Source: JAICJR01 sp036494715 (GTDB taxonomy: Bacteria > Actinomycetota > Thermoleophilia > Solirubrobacterales > Thermoleophilaceae). From it: 13,001 nt of DNA. The DNA is taken from the NCBI GenBank assembly GCA_036494715.1, contig DASXNY010000140.1, positions 1-13,001 on the forward strand, in the 5' to 3' direction. Made by a program: the position numbers and the translations under genes. Below the pieces are notes generated by a model that did no database searches, was not told the DNA's origin, and saw only the letters and a program-made list of their open reading frames with translations. Below are positions 6,190 through 12,986 of the stretch, in pieces (the first letter of the stretch is position 1; every line of letters begins with the position of its first letter).

Positions 6190-6849
6190 GTGACCCCGAG
6201 CCCGACACGGGTAGTGCTCGCGGACGACGAAGTCCTCCTTCGTGAAGGTCTGGCGGGCCTGCTCGAGCGATCGGGCTTCGAGATCGTCGGTCAGGGCGGA
6301 GACGGCTCGGAGCTGGTCGCGCTCGTTCGCGAGCACCGGCCCGAACTCGCGGTCGTCGACATTCGGATGCCGCCGGCGCACTCGACGGAGGGCCTCGATG
6401 CGGCACGGGTGATCCGTGAGGAGTTCCCGGAGACCGCGATCCTGGTCCTCTCCGCGCACGTCGAGGTCGAGCACGCGATGGATCTGCTGGCCAGCGGACA
6501 CCGCAGCGGCTATTTGCTGAAGGCCCGCGTCACCGACGTGGATGAGTTCGTCCAGTCGCTCCGGCGCATAGTCAACGGAGGATCGGTCGTCGATCCCGCA
6601 CTGGTGCAGGAGCTCGTCGCCGCCCGACGCGTCGACGATCCGCTCGAAGAGATCACACCGCGCGAACGCGAGGTGCTGTCGCTGATGGCCGAGGGTCGCT
6701 CGAACGCCGGCATCGCGCGGAAGCTGTGGGTGACCGAGGGCACCGTCGAGAAGCACGTGCACAGCATCCTCACCAAGCTGCCGGTGCCCGAGACGGCGGA
6801 CGATCACCGCCGCGTCCTCGCCGTGCTGACGTTCCTCGACGCTCGCTAG
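6190..6849 (+). CDS. NarL/FixJ-family response regulator (receiver + LuxR HTH)
   Basis: This 219-residue two-domain transcription factor has a receiver domain (about 6-125) with the acidic pair Asp12/Asp13, phosphoacceptor Asp57 in LAVVDIRMP, switch Ser88 in VLVLSAH and Lys111 in GYLLKARV. A linker leads to a LuxR-type helix-turn-helix. There ITPREREVLSLMAEGRSNAGIA and TEGTVEKHVHSIL (about 155-194) form the DNA-binding helices. Phosphorylation by a histidine kinase normally promotes dimerisation and DNA binding. The divergent tandem-GAF kinase is the obvious partner, since its HisKA_3 type pairs with NarL regulators. The start is GTG without a clear ribosome binding site; a -10-like GATAAT 7 nt upstream suggests a leaderless message. 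It converges on the free receiver gene with 14 bp between the stop codons. Confidence 0.93.
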   Translation: MTPSPTRVVLADDEVLLREGLAGLLERSGFEIVGQGGDGSELVALVREHRPELAVVDIRMPPAHSTEGLDAARVIREEFPETAILVLSAHVEVEHAMDLLASGHRSGYLLKARVTDVDEFVQSLRRIVNGGSVVDPALVQELVAARRVDDPLEEITPREREVLSLMAEGRSNAGIARKLWVTEGTVEKHVHSILTKLPVPETADDHRRVLAVLTFLDAR

Positions 6850-6863
6850 GGCCGGGACCGAAC

Positions 6864-7223
6864 TCAGCCGCCGCGGTTCACGATCTCGTGAACTGCCGCG
6901 GCCGCCAGCTCCGACTTTGGGAGGAATCCGATGGCGGGGCTTTCGGCGATGAGATCGGCGAAGTCGTCCTCCGAGTGCGTCGAGATCAGGACGACCGCTC
7001 CCCGGCAGGCGGGATCGTGCTCGACACGCCGAGCAAGCTCGAATCCGCTCTCGCCATCGAGTGTGATGTCGACGAGGAGAACATCGGGCCGAAGCCGCTC
7101 AGCTCGTTCAAGCGCCTCCGACGCCGTCAAGGCCACGCCCACGACCTCCAAGCCCTCGCGTTCGAGTAGAAGGCGCGCGGCCGCCAGAAAGGCTGCGTTG
7201 TCGTCCACGATGAGCACACGCAT
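6864..7223 (-). CDS. Stand-alone response regulator receiver domain protein
   Basis: This 119-residue protein is one complete CheY-like receiver with no output domain. It opens MRVLIVDDNAAFLAAA with acidic residues Asp7/Asp8. The phosphoacceptor is Asp52 in VLLVDITLDG, followed by the switch segment VVLIST (about 77-82) and Lys103 in FLPKSEL. All residues needed for phosphoryl transfer are present, so it is probably active as a phosphate acceptor. Such proteins act as phosphate sinks, relay intermediates or by protein contact. The ATG at 7223 is chosen because the receiver fold starts there; upstream sequence in the same frame lacks coding character. The ribosome binding site is weak. It follows the two-TM protein gene by 73 bp on the same strand, so it may be the last gene of that operon, or have its own promoter near the CAGCTAGC site. 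Confidence 0.88.
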   Translation of the reverse strand: MRVLIVDDNAAFLAAARLLLEREGLEVVGVALTASEALERAERLRPDVLLVDITLDGESGFELARRVEHDPACRGAVVLISTHSEDDFADLIAESPAIGFLPKSELAAAAVHEIVNRGG

Positions 7224-7262
7224 CGGCACACCCACAGCCTCGCACCAGAGGCGCTGCCCGAC

Positions 7263-7274
7263 ATTGCAGCTAGC
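7263..7274. promoter_or_regulatory. ATTGCAGCTAGC, second copy of a 12-mer found upstream of the propeller gene
   Basis: The 12-mer ATTGCAGCTAGC at 7263-7274 is identical to 3854-3865. Both copies lie in short intergenic regions, with the same orientation relative to the downstream minus-strand gene (40 nt before the receiver start, 118 nt before the propeller start). CTAG-containing, AT-leaning words are uncommon in such GC-rich DNA. A few shared 12-mers are expected by chance in 13 kb, so the evidence is modest. Confidence 0.3.
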
Positions 7275-7296
7275 AGGAAATTGGGTTTCGGATGAG

Positions 7297-8061
7297 CTAC
7301 TCGACCAGTGGGGGTTCGAGCAGCGAGGCGTTGATGTGCTCGGACAGCGCCGTGGCCGCCGCGCGTTGGGCGGCGAGTCGCTCCTGGTCGTCGTGGGCGC
7401 TGAGCATGGCTGCGTCATAGGTGGTCGAGGCGGCCTCCCAGAGCTCACTGAGGCGGTCGGTCTCGAGCCGGGCCTGGCGGCGCATTTTCTCGACCCCCTC
7501 GGCAATCGTCGCGGCCGACTCGTGGGCGTCGTAGGTCTCCTCGGCGTCCGTCTCCCGCACAAAGGTGAACGTGTTCTGTGGGGTCAGAACCGGCCGGTGA
7601 AGGACGCGTTCGACACGGGTCGAGGCGTCATCCAGCACGCTGGTCGTGACGCTGAAGCGGGGGTATGGCTGGATGCTCGCCAGCCAGTCGCGCCTGCGTT
7701 CGTCCAGCGCGCGGTCGTGGCGGTCGTCGATCGTGACGCCGACGTATTCGGCGACATGGACCCAGCCCCAGTGGGTTCCCGCCAAGAGGATCCCGACGAG
7801 AGTCAGGACCGCGGCGAACACGCCCCCGGATTGGAACAGGAGCTGCCAGGCGCCGAACAGAGCCAGCGCCACGCCTCCGATCAACGTGGTGCCCGTGAGG
7901 ACTGATCCTGCCGCGACGAGCCGGTTGTGCTGCCGGCTCGTCGCGACTGGGGGCTCCCGGAACTGCTCGGTGTCTGGCAGGTTGGGGAGATCTTCTGCCA
8001 GCAGCCGCCTGTCGGGTGGGACCCCGAGCAGCGCCACCATTCCTTGGCCGCCGTCACCCAT
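7297..8061 (-). CDS. Hypothetical two-TM membrane protein with helical C-terminal tail
   Basis: This 254-residue protein is not recognised as a named family. The N-terminal 45 residues are polar and proline-containing. Two hydrophobic segments follow, about 48-75 (LVAAGSVLTGTTLIGGVALALFG) and 79-98 (GGVFAAVLTLVGILLAG), as a tight hairpin. The remainder is soluble. After a mixed region, residues about 170-245 are rich in Glu, Arg, Gln and Ala with heptad-like spacing (IAEGVEKMRRQARLETDRLSELWEA), suggesting a coiled coil. Both termini should be cytoplasmic if the hairpin crosses twice. The ATG at 8061 has GAGGA 11 nt upstream, a long spacing; ATG 8040 is the alternative. It lies 31 bp downstream of the SPFH gene on the same strand, which suggests that it is a partner of that scaffold, in the place that an NfeD protein holds in other SPFH operons. 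It does not look like NfeD. Confidence 0.75.
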   Translation of the reverse strand: MGDGGQGMVALLGVPPDRRLLAEDLPNLPDTEQFREPPVATSRQHNRLVAAGSVLTGTTLIGGVALALFGAWQLLFQSGGVFAAVLTLVGILLAGTHWGWVHVAEYVGVTIDDRHDRALDERRRDWLASIQPYPRFSVTTSVLDDASTRVERVLHRPVLTPQNTFTFVRETDAEETYDAHESAATIAEGVEKMRRQARLETDRLSELWEAASTTYDAAMLSAHDDQERLAAQRAAATALSEHINASLLEPPLVE

Positions 8062-8092
8062 CGGTCTGACCGTCCTCAGATGCCCGTGGGCC

Positions 8093-9016
8093 TCAGTCGC
8101 CGCTCGCCTGCAGAGGCGCCTGCCGGGGAGAGCCGCTAACGCCGTTGCCGATACCTCTCGCGGCGTCCGCGGCAAGGTTGCCGGTGAGCATTCCCGCTTG
8201 GACCTGGTCCATCAGCGAGCCGACCGAGGCCGGCGAGTGCGGTAGCAGCAGCGTGGTCATGTTGCCGTGCTCGCCGACCGACCGGATTGTGTCCATGTAC
8301 TGCGTCAGCGCGACCAGCCCCATCGCCTCCTTGGGGTCGATCGTGCTCTCGTTGGCGATCAGAGCCAGCGAATCCCTTAGCCCCTGAGCGATCGCCTTGC
8401 GCTCCGCCGCGACGCCTTCGCCGTGGAGCCGCATCGCCTCAGACTCGGCCTCCGCCTTCTTGATCCGCAGGGTCTTGTCACCCTCACCCTGGGACGTCGC
8501 GGCTTCCTGGTTGCGGCGCGCGGCGTTGATGTTGTTCATCGCGTCCTTGACCCGCTGGTCGGGCTCGATGTTCGTGATCAACGCCTTGATGATCTCGTAG
8601 CCGTAGTCCGCCATCTGCTTCTGGAGGGTGTCCTGGATGTGCTTGGCGATGGTGTCCGCGTCGGCGTATGCCTCGTCGAGGTCCATCGTCGGGATATGCG
8701 AGCGGACCACGTCGAAGGCGTAGGACTTCATCTGCACTTCGGGATCGTCCAGCTTGTAGAAGGCGTCCTTGACCTTTGCCTCATCGCCGCCAACCATGTA
8801 CTGGATCGCGAGCTTGACGACGACGAATACGTTGTCCCTGGTCTTCGTCTCGATGTCCGCGTTCAACTGCTCGACCTGCAGACTCATGCGGCCGGCCACC
8901 TTCTCCACGAAGGGCGACTTACGCTGCAGGCCCGGGCCGGCGACGCGCACGAATTTGCCGAACCGCTCGACGATCGCACGCTCCTGCTGCTCCACGGTGA
9001 AAAAGAAGAGAGGCAT
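8093..9016 (-). CDS. SPFH/band-7 domain protein, HIR-like (flotillin/stomatin superfamily)
   Basis: This 307-residue protein begins MPLFFFTVEQQERAIVERFGKF, a short hydrophobic edge instead of a full TM anchor. The band-7 core follows (about 8-190): PGLQRKSPFVEKV, the strand LNADIETKTRDNVFVVVKLAIQY, and RSHIPTMDLDEAYADADTIA. A charged helical stretch rich in Ala, Glu, Lys and Arg (NAARRNQEAATSQGEGDK and on to about 215) is the usual oligomerising coiled coil. The closest pattern I recognise is the plant hypersensitive-induced-reaction (HIR) type found also in bacteria. Such proteins assemble into membrane-bound rings or caps and organise microdomains or control membrane proteases. The ATG at 9016 has AAGGA 7 nt upstream. 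A 216-bp intergenic region precedes it, so it is the first gene of its transcript; the two-TM gene follows 31 bp downstream. Confidence 0.9.
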   Translation of the reverse strand: MPLFFFTVEQQERAIVERFGKFVRVAGPGLQRKSPFVEKVAGRMSLQVEQLNADIETKTRDNVFVVVKLAIQYMVGGDEAKVKDAFYKLDDPEVQMKSYAFDVVRSHIPTMDLDEAYADADTIAKHIQDTLQKQMADYGYEIIKALITNIEPDQRVKDAMNNINAARRNQEAATSQGEGDKTLRIKKAEAESEAMRLHGEGVAAERKAIAQGLRDSLALIANESTIDPKEAMGLVALTQYMDTIRSVGEHGNMTTLLLPHSPASVGSLMDQVQAGMLTGNLAADAARGIGNGVSGSPRQAPLQASGD

Positions 9017-9186
9017 ACGGAGGTCCTTTCAGATGTGCGCGCTACCAGCGGCCGTCCGCGCGAGTGACGAAGCCACGGAGCGGCGCGACTGGCGTGGGCC
9101 GCCGGTCACGACCCAAACGGGTCAGCGCCGCGATTGGCATACACCGAGCTTAGACCCCCGTTCGGGTTACGGGGCGATCGGCTTGG
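9017..9186. promoter_or_regulatory. Intergenic region upstream of the SPFH gene with two short dyads
   Basis: This stretch should hold the promoter of the SPFH gene (minus strand). It contains GACCC-AAAC-GGGTC (9110-9123) and CCCCGT-7 nt-ACGGGG (9156-9174), both perfect short inverted repeats. The dyads could be operators or leader hairpins. The stretch 9134-9155 is locally less GC-rich, as promoters tend to be, but I could not assign convincing -35/-10 hexamers. No ORF with coding character is seen. Confidence 0.35.
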
Positions 9187-9223
9187 CCCGCGCCACCGAA
9201 ACGTGTCAGATCGGTGGCGCGGG
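9187..9223 (-). terminator. Perfect 13-bp stem-loop after the SDR stop codon
   Basis: CCCGCGCCACCGA (9187-9199) pairs fully with TCGGTGGCGCGGG (9211-9223) around an 11-nt loop. On the minus strand it starts 9 nt after the TAG of the dehydrogenase gene, the right place for a terminator of the exporter/dehydrogenase operon. No run of U follows, which is common for intrinsic or assisted terminators in GC-rich actinobacteria. A role in 3'-end protection is equally possible. Confidence 0.6.
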
Positions 9224-9232
9224 CGCCGTTGC

Positions 9233-9958
9233 CTATGCCGCGAGGGGCTCTGCCGGTAGGAGTGCGGCGTTCTGGCGCTCGAGTTCCTTGCCCGCGCCGC
9301 TGCGCCAGCTCTCGCCCAGGGACGCTGACAGTGGATCCGGGAAGATCTCCTCCTCGGCTCTCTCGACGCCGTCGATGATGCCGCGCGCCACGGACTCAGG
9401 AGAGGACTTCGGGATGTCCCAGTCGCGGATCATGTCCGTGTCCACCGGGCCAGGTAGGGCGACGTGTACGGTCACGCCCCGTACGGCCAACAGCGCGCGC
9501 AGCGATTGCGACAAGGAGAACGCTGCCGCCTTTGAGATCGAGTAGGCCGGGGTGATCGGCACGGCGGCGAGGGCCGCCAGCGACACGACATTGGCGATGG
9601 CCCCCTGAGACCGAGTCAGCAACGGCAGGCAGGCCTGTGTTACGGCATACGTGCCGAACAGGTTGACTGCCAGGTGCTGCTCGAGCGCGGCGACATCGCT
9701 GAGATCGTCGAGGAGCGCCACGCCTGCGTTGTTGATGAGTAGATCGAGCGACTCGATGCTTTCGACTGCCGCATCGATCTGCGCCTGGTCAAGCACGTCC
9801 AGGGTCAGCGGCGTGACGCGGTCATCGGCGTGGGTCAGGGGTTGGCGCGTACCGGCATACACCCGCTTCGCGCCTCTCCTCAATGCTTCCTCGACCAGCG
9901 CCTGCCCGATGCCGCGGTTGGCGCCGGTCACCAGAACTGTTTTGTCTGCGATTGTCAT
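9233..9958 (-). CDS. Short-chain dehydrogenase/reductase (SDR) family oxidoreductase
   Basis: This 241-residue protein is a classical SDR. The cofactor motif is TGANRGIG (11-18), with NNAG at 76-79. The catalytic tetrad is Asn99, Ser126 (VVSLAAL), Tyr139 and Lys143 (PAYSISKAAA), followed by PGPVDTDM (169-176), the usual nicotinamide-side loop. Basic residues after the second strand (AGTRQP) suggest NADP(H), a weak inference. It would interconvert an alcohol and a ketone or aldehyde in the cytoplasm; the substrate is unknown. The ATG at 9958 has a strong AGGAGG 5-6 nt upstream. It follows the MFS exporter gene by 67 bp on the same strand and is closed by a perfect stem-loop, so it is the last gene of a two-gene operon. 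The context suggests modification of a compound handled by the exporter. Confidence 0.93.
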   Translation of the reverse strand: MTIADKTVLVTGANRGIGQALVEEALRRGAKRVYAGTRQPLTHADDRVTPLTLDVLDQAQIDAAVESIESLDLLINNAGVALLDDLSDVAALEQHLAVNLFGTYAVTQACLPLLTRSQGAIANVVSLAALAAVPITPAYSISKAAAFSLSQSLRALLAVRGVTVHVALPGPVDTDMIRDWDIPKSSPESVARGIIDGVERAEEEIFPDPLSASLGESWRSGAGKELERQNAALLPAEPLAA

Positions 9959-10025
9959 TGCATCCTCCTAGTGGTTGCGGACCGTCCGCCTGGCGCGGGA
10001 GCCCGGGTTGATCGATTGGATCGGT

Positions 10026-11498
10026 TCAGGTCGCTTCCGCGATTGGTTCGCGTGTCGCCAGCGCGCCTGTGGCGCCGCTCGCCTGGACGGTCCGCTTGCG
10101 GCCTGGGACGAGTAGCGCGGCGGCGGAGCCGACCGCCGAGAGCCCCACGCCCACCCACAGAGCGTGGGTGAAGCCGTCGATGAACACTCGCGGCGAGTGG
10201 TAGACGCCCTGGCGGGCGAAGACCGAGGCGAGCACGGCGACGCCGAGGACACCGCCCAGCTCGCGCAGCATGCTGTTGGTGCCCGAGGCGACACCGGCCT
10301 CGGCCAGTGGGACCGCTGCCATGACAGCGTTGGCGACCGTGGGGAAGCACATGGAGATCCCGACCCCGGCCACACCGAGCGCGAGGCCGAGCTGCAGGTA
10401 GCCCATGCCCGGCGTCGCGATCAAAGCGATCCAGCCAAGGCCGATGGTCTGGAGTGCCAGACCGGCGGCCATGAACGGTCGGTTGCCGTACCGCTCCGAG
10501 AGCGCGCCGGCGATCGGTGCGACGATCATCGGCGCGGCGGTCCAGGGGAGGAGCCGGAGCCCGGCGCCCAGCGGCGAATTGCCGAGGGCGATCTGGAAGA
10601 ACTGAGCCATCAGGAACAGCGTTCCGAACAGCGCCGCATACATGAAGAAGCTGACCACGTTCGCGCTGGCGAATGTGCGATCGCGGAAGAGCCCGAGCGG
10701 CAGCATCGGCGTGCGCGAACGGCGCTCCCACTCGACGAACAGCCCGGCGAGGACCAGTCCGGCGAGCAGCGAGCCGATGATCTCGACGCTGCCCCATCCG
10801 ACGGAGTCGGCTCGGACGAGTGCCCAGGTGACGCCGAGCGCCGCGAGACCCGCGAGAGCGAGGCCGACGAGGTCAAGCTGCGGCCGCGGCCCGAAGCTCT
10901 CCCTCAACCTCCGCGCGGCGAGCGGCATGAGCGCGAGGCCGATCGGCACGTTGAGCCAGAAGATCCAGTGCCAGCTGATTCCGCCGGCGATCGCCCCGCC
11001 GACCACCGGCCCGAGGGCGACTGCGAGGCCTGTGATTCCGCCCCACAGCCCGATCGCGACGCCGCGTTTCTCGGTCGGGAACGCCTCGCTGATCAGCGTC
11101 AGCGTCAGTGGCGTGACGATCGCCGCGCCGGCGCCCTGGAAGGCTCGCGCGGCGATCAGCGCCCCGACGCTCGGCGATACTGCGGACAGGGCGGAGGCGG
11201 CGGTGAAGACGCCAACCCCGATCGTGAACATTCGCCGCCGCCCGAACCGGTCGCCGAGCGCCGCGCCGGTCAGCAGCAGGCACGCGAACGACAGGTTGTA
11301 GGCGTTGACGGTCCACTCGAGGCTCGACAGGCCCGCGTGCAGGCTGGTTCGCAGCACCGGCAGCGATGTCGTCACGACCAGCGTGTCGAGCGCGGTCATC
11401 AGCACTCCGATCGAGGCCAGGACCACGGTCCATCGCTGGAGCGGACGAGCGGACGCTCCGGTCGCAGACGACAGTTGGCGGGGGTCGGACTCAGTCAT
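10026..11498 (-). CDS. MFS drug/metabolite exporter, DHA2 (EmrB/QacA) type, 14 TM
   Basis: This 490-residue proton-driven exporter has the DHA2 hallmarks in order. Motif D1 is LDTLVVTTSLPVLR (37-50). Motif A in the loop after TM2 is GALGDRFGRRRMF (about 78-91). Motif C of TM5 is GLAVALGPVVGGAIAG (157-172), typical of antiporters. WHWIFWLNVPIG (176-187) is highly conserved in this subfamily. The length fits 14 TM helices, and hydrophobic segments continue to about residue 465. The ATG at 11498 is preferred over an ATG 33 bp upstream because GGAGG lies 7 nt before it. The substrate cannot be told from sequence; relatives export antibiotics, dyes or endogenous metabolites. It is the first gene of an operon with the SDR and is divergent from the ECF sigma factor 140 bp away, which may control it. 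Confidence 0.93.
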   Translation of the reverse strand: MTESDPRQLSSATGASARPLQRWTVVLASIGVLMTALDTLVVTTSLPVLRTSLHAGLSSLEWTVNAYNLSFACLLLTGAALGDRFGRRRMFTIGVGVFTAASALSAVSPSVGALIAARAFQGAGAAIVTPLTLTLISEAFPTEKRGVAIGLWGGITGLAVALGPVVGGAIAGGISWHWIFWLNVPIGLALMPLAARRLRESFGPRPQLDLVGLALAGLAALGVTWALVRADSVGWGSVEIIGSLLAGLVLAGLFVEWERRSRTPMLPLGLFRDRTFASANVVSFFMYAALFGTLFLMAQFFQIALGNSPLGAGLRLLPWTAAPMIVAPIAGALSERYGNRPFMAAGLALQTIGLGWIALIATPGMGYLQLGLALGVAGVGISMCFPTVANAVMAAVPLAEAGVASGTNSMLRELGGVLGVAVLASVFARQGVYHSPRVFIDGFTHALWVGVGLSAVGSAAALLVPGRKRTVQASGATGALATREPIAEAT

Positions 11499-11638
11499 CT
11501 CGGTTCCTCCTGCTTGATTCGAAGTCATCACTCGTGTAGTCGCTGAGGAAGCACGAAAGTGAGCGACGAATTTCCGGCGCCGCAGACGTCTGTAACTGCG
11601 ATGGGCACTAACGACCCGGGCGATGCGAGGATCCGAAC
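11499..11638. promoter_or_regulatory. Divergent control region between the exporter operon and the sigma factor gene, with dyads
   Basis: Three symmetric elements are seen. TCACTCGTG (11528-11536) faces CACGAAAGTGA (11552-11562) as an imperfect inverted repeat with a two-base bulge. GTCGCT (11539-11544) faces AGCGAC (11562-11567). CAGACGTCTG (11583-11592) is a perfect 10-bp palindrome, flanked by GTAAC and 50-odd bases before the GTG of the sigma gene. Both divergent promoters must be here. I could not assign -35/-10 elements with confidence, including the -35 of an autoregulated ECF promoter. Confidence 0.45.
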
Positions 11639-12652
11639 GTGACCGAACCTGCGCTGGCGCTAGCTCGCGCCGGGGACCAGGACGCGTTCCGCGAACTGAC
11701 CGACCCCTACCGGCATGAGCTGCAACTTCACTGCTATCGGATCCTCGGCTCGACGCAGGACGCCGAGGACCTCGTCCAGGAGACTTTGCTCGCGGCGTGG
11801 CGCGGCCTCGAGCAGTTCAGCGAACGCGCGTCGATCCGGACCTGGCTCTATCGGATCGCGACCAACCGCTGCATCGATTCGCTGCGGGCGAGCGCGCGCC
11901 GGCCACAAAGTACCGGGCCGATGACCGAGCTGCCTGAGCCGAGCCGGGTGAGCGAGCCGATCTGGCTCGAGCCTTATCCCGACGTCATGCTCGAAGGGAT
12001 CGCCGACGAAGCGCCCGGGCCAGAGTCCCGCTACGAGACCAAGGAGACGATCGCTCTCGCGTTCGTCGCCGGGCTGCAACACCTCCCGCCCCAACAGCGC
12101 GCGGTGCTCGTGCTGCGGGACGTGCTCAGCTTCCAGGCGACGGAGGTGGCCGAGATGCTCGACAGCACCGAAGCCGCGGTGAACAGCCTCCTGCGACGCG
12201 CACGCACCGGCCTCGATGCTCGCGTGCCCCCCGCCGGCCGCGATCGCGCGCCGCTGCCCAACTCCCGATCCGAGCGTGAGGTGGTTGGGCGGTTCGCCGA
12301 CGCCGTCGAGACCGGCGACATCGACACCGTGGTCGCGCTGCTGACCGATGACGCCTGGGTACGGATGCCGCCCCAGCCCTACGAGTACCAGGGCGCGGCT
12401 GCGATCGGGCACTTCCTCCAGGATCGCGCCGTCCGCCGCGGCGCGCCGCTCCGGCTCGTTCCGACCCGCGCCAACGGTCAGCCCGCCTTCGGCTGCTACT
12501 TTCCGAGCCCCCACACCGCCATCGCGCGTCCGTACGGACTACTCGTACTCACCCTCGCCGGCAGTGCCATCGCGGAGATCACCTTCTTCGCCGACTGCAG
12601 CGTGTTCCCTCACTTCGGTCTCCCCCGCACGCTAGCCAGCCGGCGAACGTGA
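11639..12652 (+). CDS. ECF RNA polymerase sigma factor with C-terminal SnoaL-like domain (SigG/TIGR02960-like)
   Basis: This 337-residue protein has sigma region 2 at about 13-85, including DAEDLVQETLLAAWRGLEQF (41-60) for core binding and -10 recognition and RTWLYRIATNRCIDSLRA. A linker of about 50 residues rich in Pro and Glu follows. Region 4 is at about 138-192, with LPPQQRAVLVLRDVLSF and the HTH AEMLDSTEAAVNSLLRRAR. A SnoaL/NTF2-like domain (about 212-325) begins EREVVGRFADAVETGDIDTVVALLTDDAWVRMPP. This architecture matches actinobacterial SigG-like/TIGR02960 factors, in which the C-terminal domain takes the place of a separate anti-sigma factor. No anti-sigma gene is adjacent. The start is GTG with GAGGA 8 nt upstream. 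The divergent exporter/SDR operon is the most likely target, alongside its own promoter. The signal sensed is unknown. The family call is firm; the assigned subgroup is from memory of the pattern. Confidence 0.92.
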   Translation: MTEPALALARAGDQDAFRELTDPYRHELQLHCYRILGSTQDAEDLVQETLLAAWRGLEQFSERASIRTWLYRIATNRCIDSLRASARRPQSTGPMTELPEPSRVSEPIWLEPYPDVMLEGIADEAPGPESRYETKETIALAFVAGLQHLPPQQRAVLVLRDVLSFQATEVAEMLDSTEAAVNSLLRRARTGLDARVPPAGRDRAPLPNSRSEREVVGRFADAVETGDIDTVVALLTDDAWVRMPPQPYEYQGAAAIGHFLQDRAVRRGAPLRLVPTRANGQPAFGCYFPSPHTAIARPYGLLVLTLAGSAIAEITFFADCSVFPHFGLPRTLASRRT

Positions 12653-12664
12653 CCGGCGAGGCGA

Positions 12665-12895
12665 CTACGGGTTGACGACACCCAAGCGCTGCGCCGCCTT
12701 CTCAGGACAGCTGGCCGTCGCTTGGGCCTGGAGTTCGCGAGCCGGTAGGGGCACGACGACCAGCGCGAAGGCGCCGAAGACGATGAAGTCCAGCCGACGC
12801 TGTGCCGGATTGGCAGACAGGAACTTTCCCGCCAGCCAGCTGGCCCGCCCGCCCGTCCCGGGGTCCACGCGATTCCATCGACTTTTCCGCCGCAA
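12665..12895 (-). CDS. Possible small hypothetical protein (up to 76 residues)
   Basis: This minus-strand frame ends in TAG at 12665. The C-terminal half has good third-position G/C bias and a hydrophobic stretch LDFIVFGAFALVVVPLP (about residues 35-51), which could be one TM helix or a signal-like segment. It is followed by a polar tail with one cysteine. The start is unclear: a TTG at 12895 lacks a proper ribosome binding site, and a GTG at residue 10 is no better supported. No homologous family is recognised. It converges on the sigma factor gene with 12 bp between. It could be a real small membrane protein, a decayed remnant, or a chance frame. The rest of 12653-13001 shows no other supported gene except the edge start noted separately. 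Confidence 0.35.
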   Translation of the reverse strand: MRRKSRWNRVDPGTGGRASWLAGKFLSANPAQRRLDFIVFGAFALVVVPLPARELQAQATASCPEKAAQRLGVVNP

Positions 12896-12986
12896 ACCTT
12901 GACCGGTTGAGTGATCCGCCGTCTGATCTCAGACACCCATCCCCGCTTGCTCTGCTCGCCTGAGCGCCAGTCGAACAGGAGTTGCT

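Noticed and set aside
6113..6406. Longer reading of the histidine kinase, 98 residues upstream of 6112
   Set aside because: It overlaps the well-supported divergent response regulator gene and is low-complexity Arg/Pro sequence without any domain.
10164..11546. 460-residue plus-strand open frame
   Set aside because: It lies opposite the MFS exporter; its Arg/Glu/Asp/Gly-rich repeats are the complement of hydrophobic codons in high-GC DNA, and it has no family signature.
11660..12514. 284-residue minus-strand open frame
   Set aside because: It is a shadow of the sigma factor gene, which has clear region 2, region 4 and SnoaL domains and a ribosome binding site.
12638..12658. Terminator hairpin GCCGG...CCGGC at the end of the sigma factor gene
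   Set aside because: The stem is only 5 bp with a 9-nt loop, overlaps the stop codon and has no T tract; such stems are frequent by chance at this GC content.
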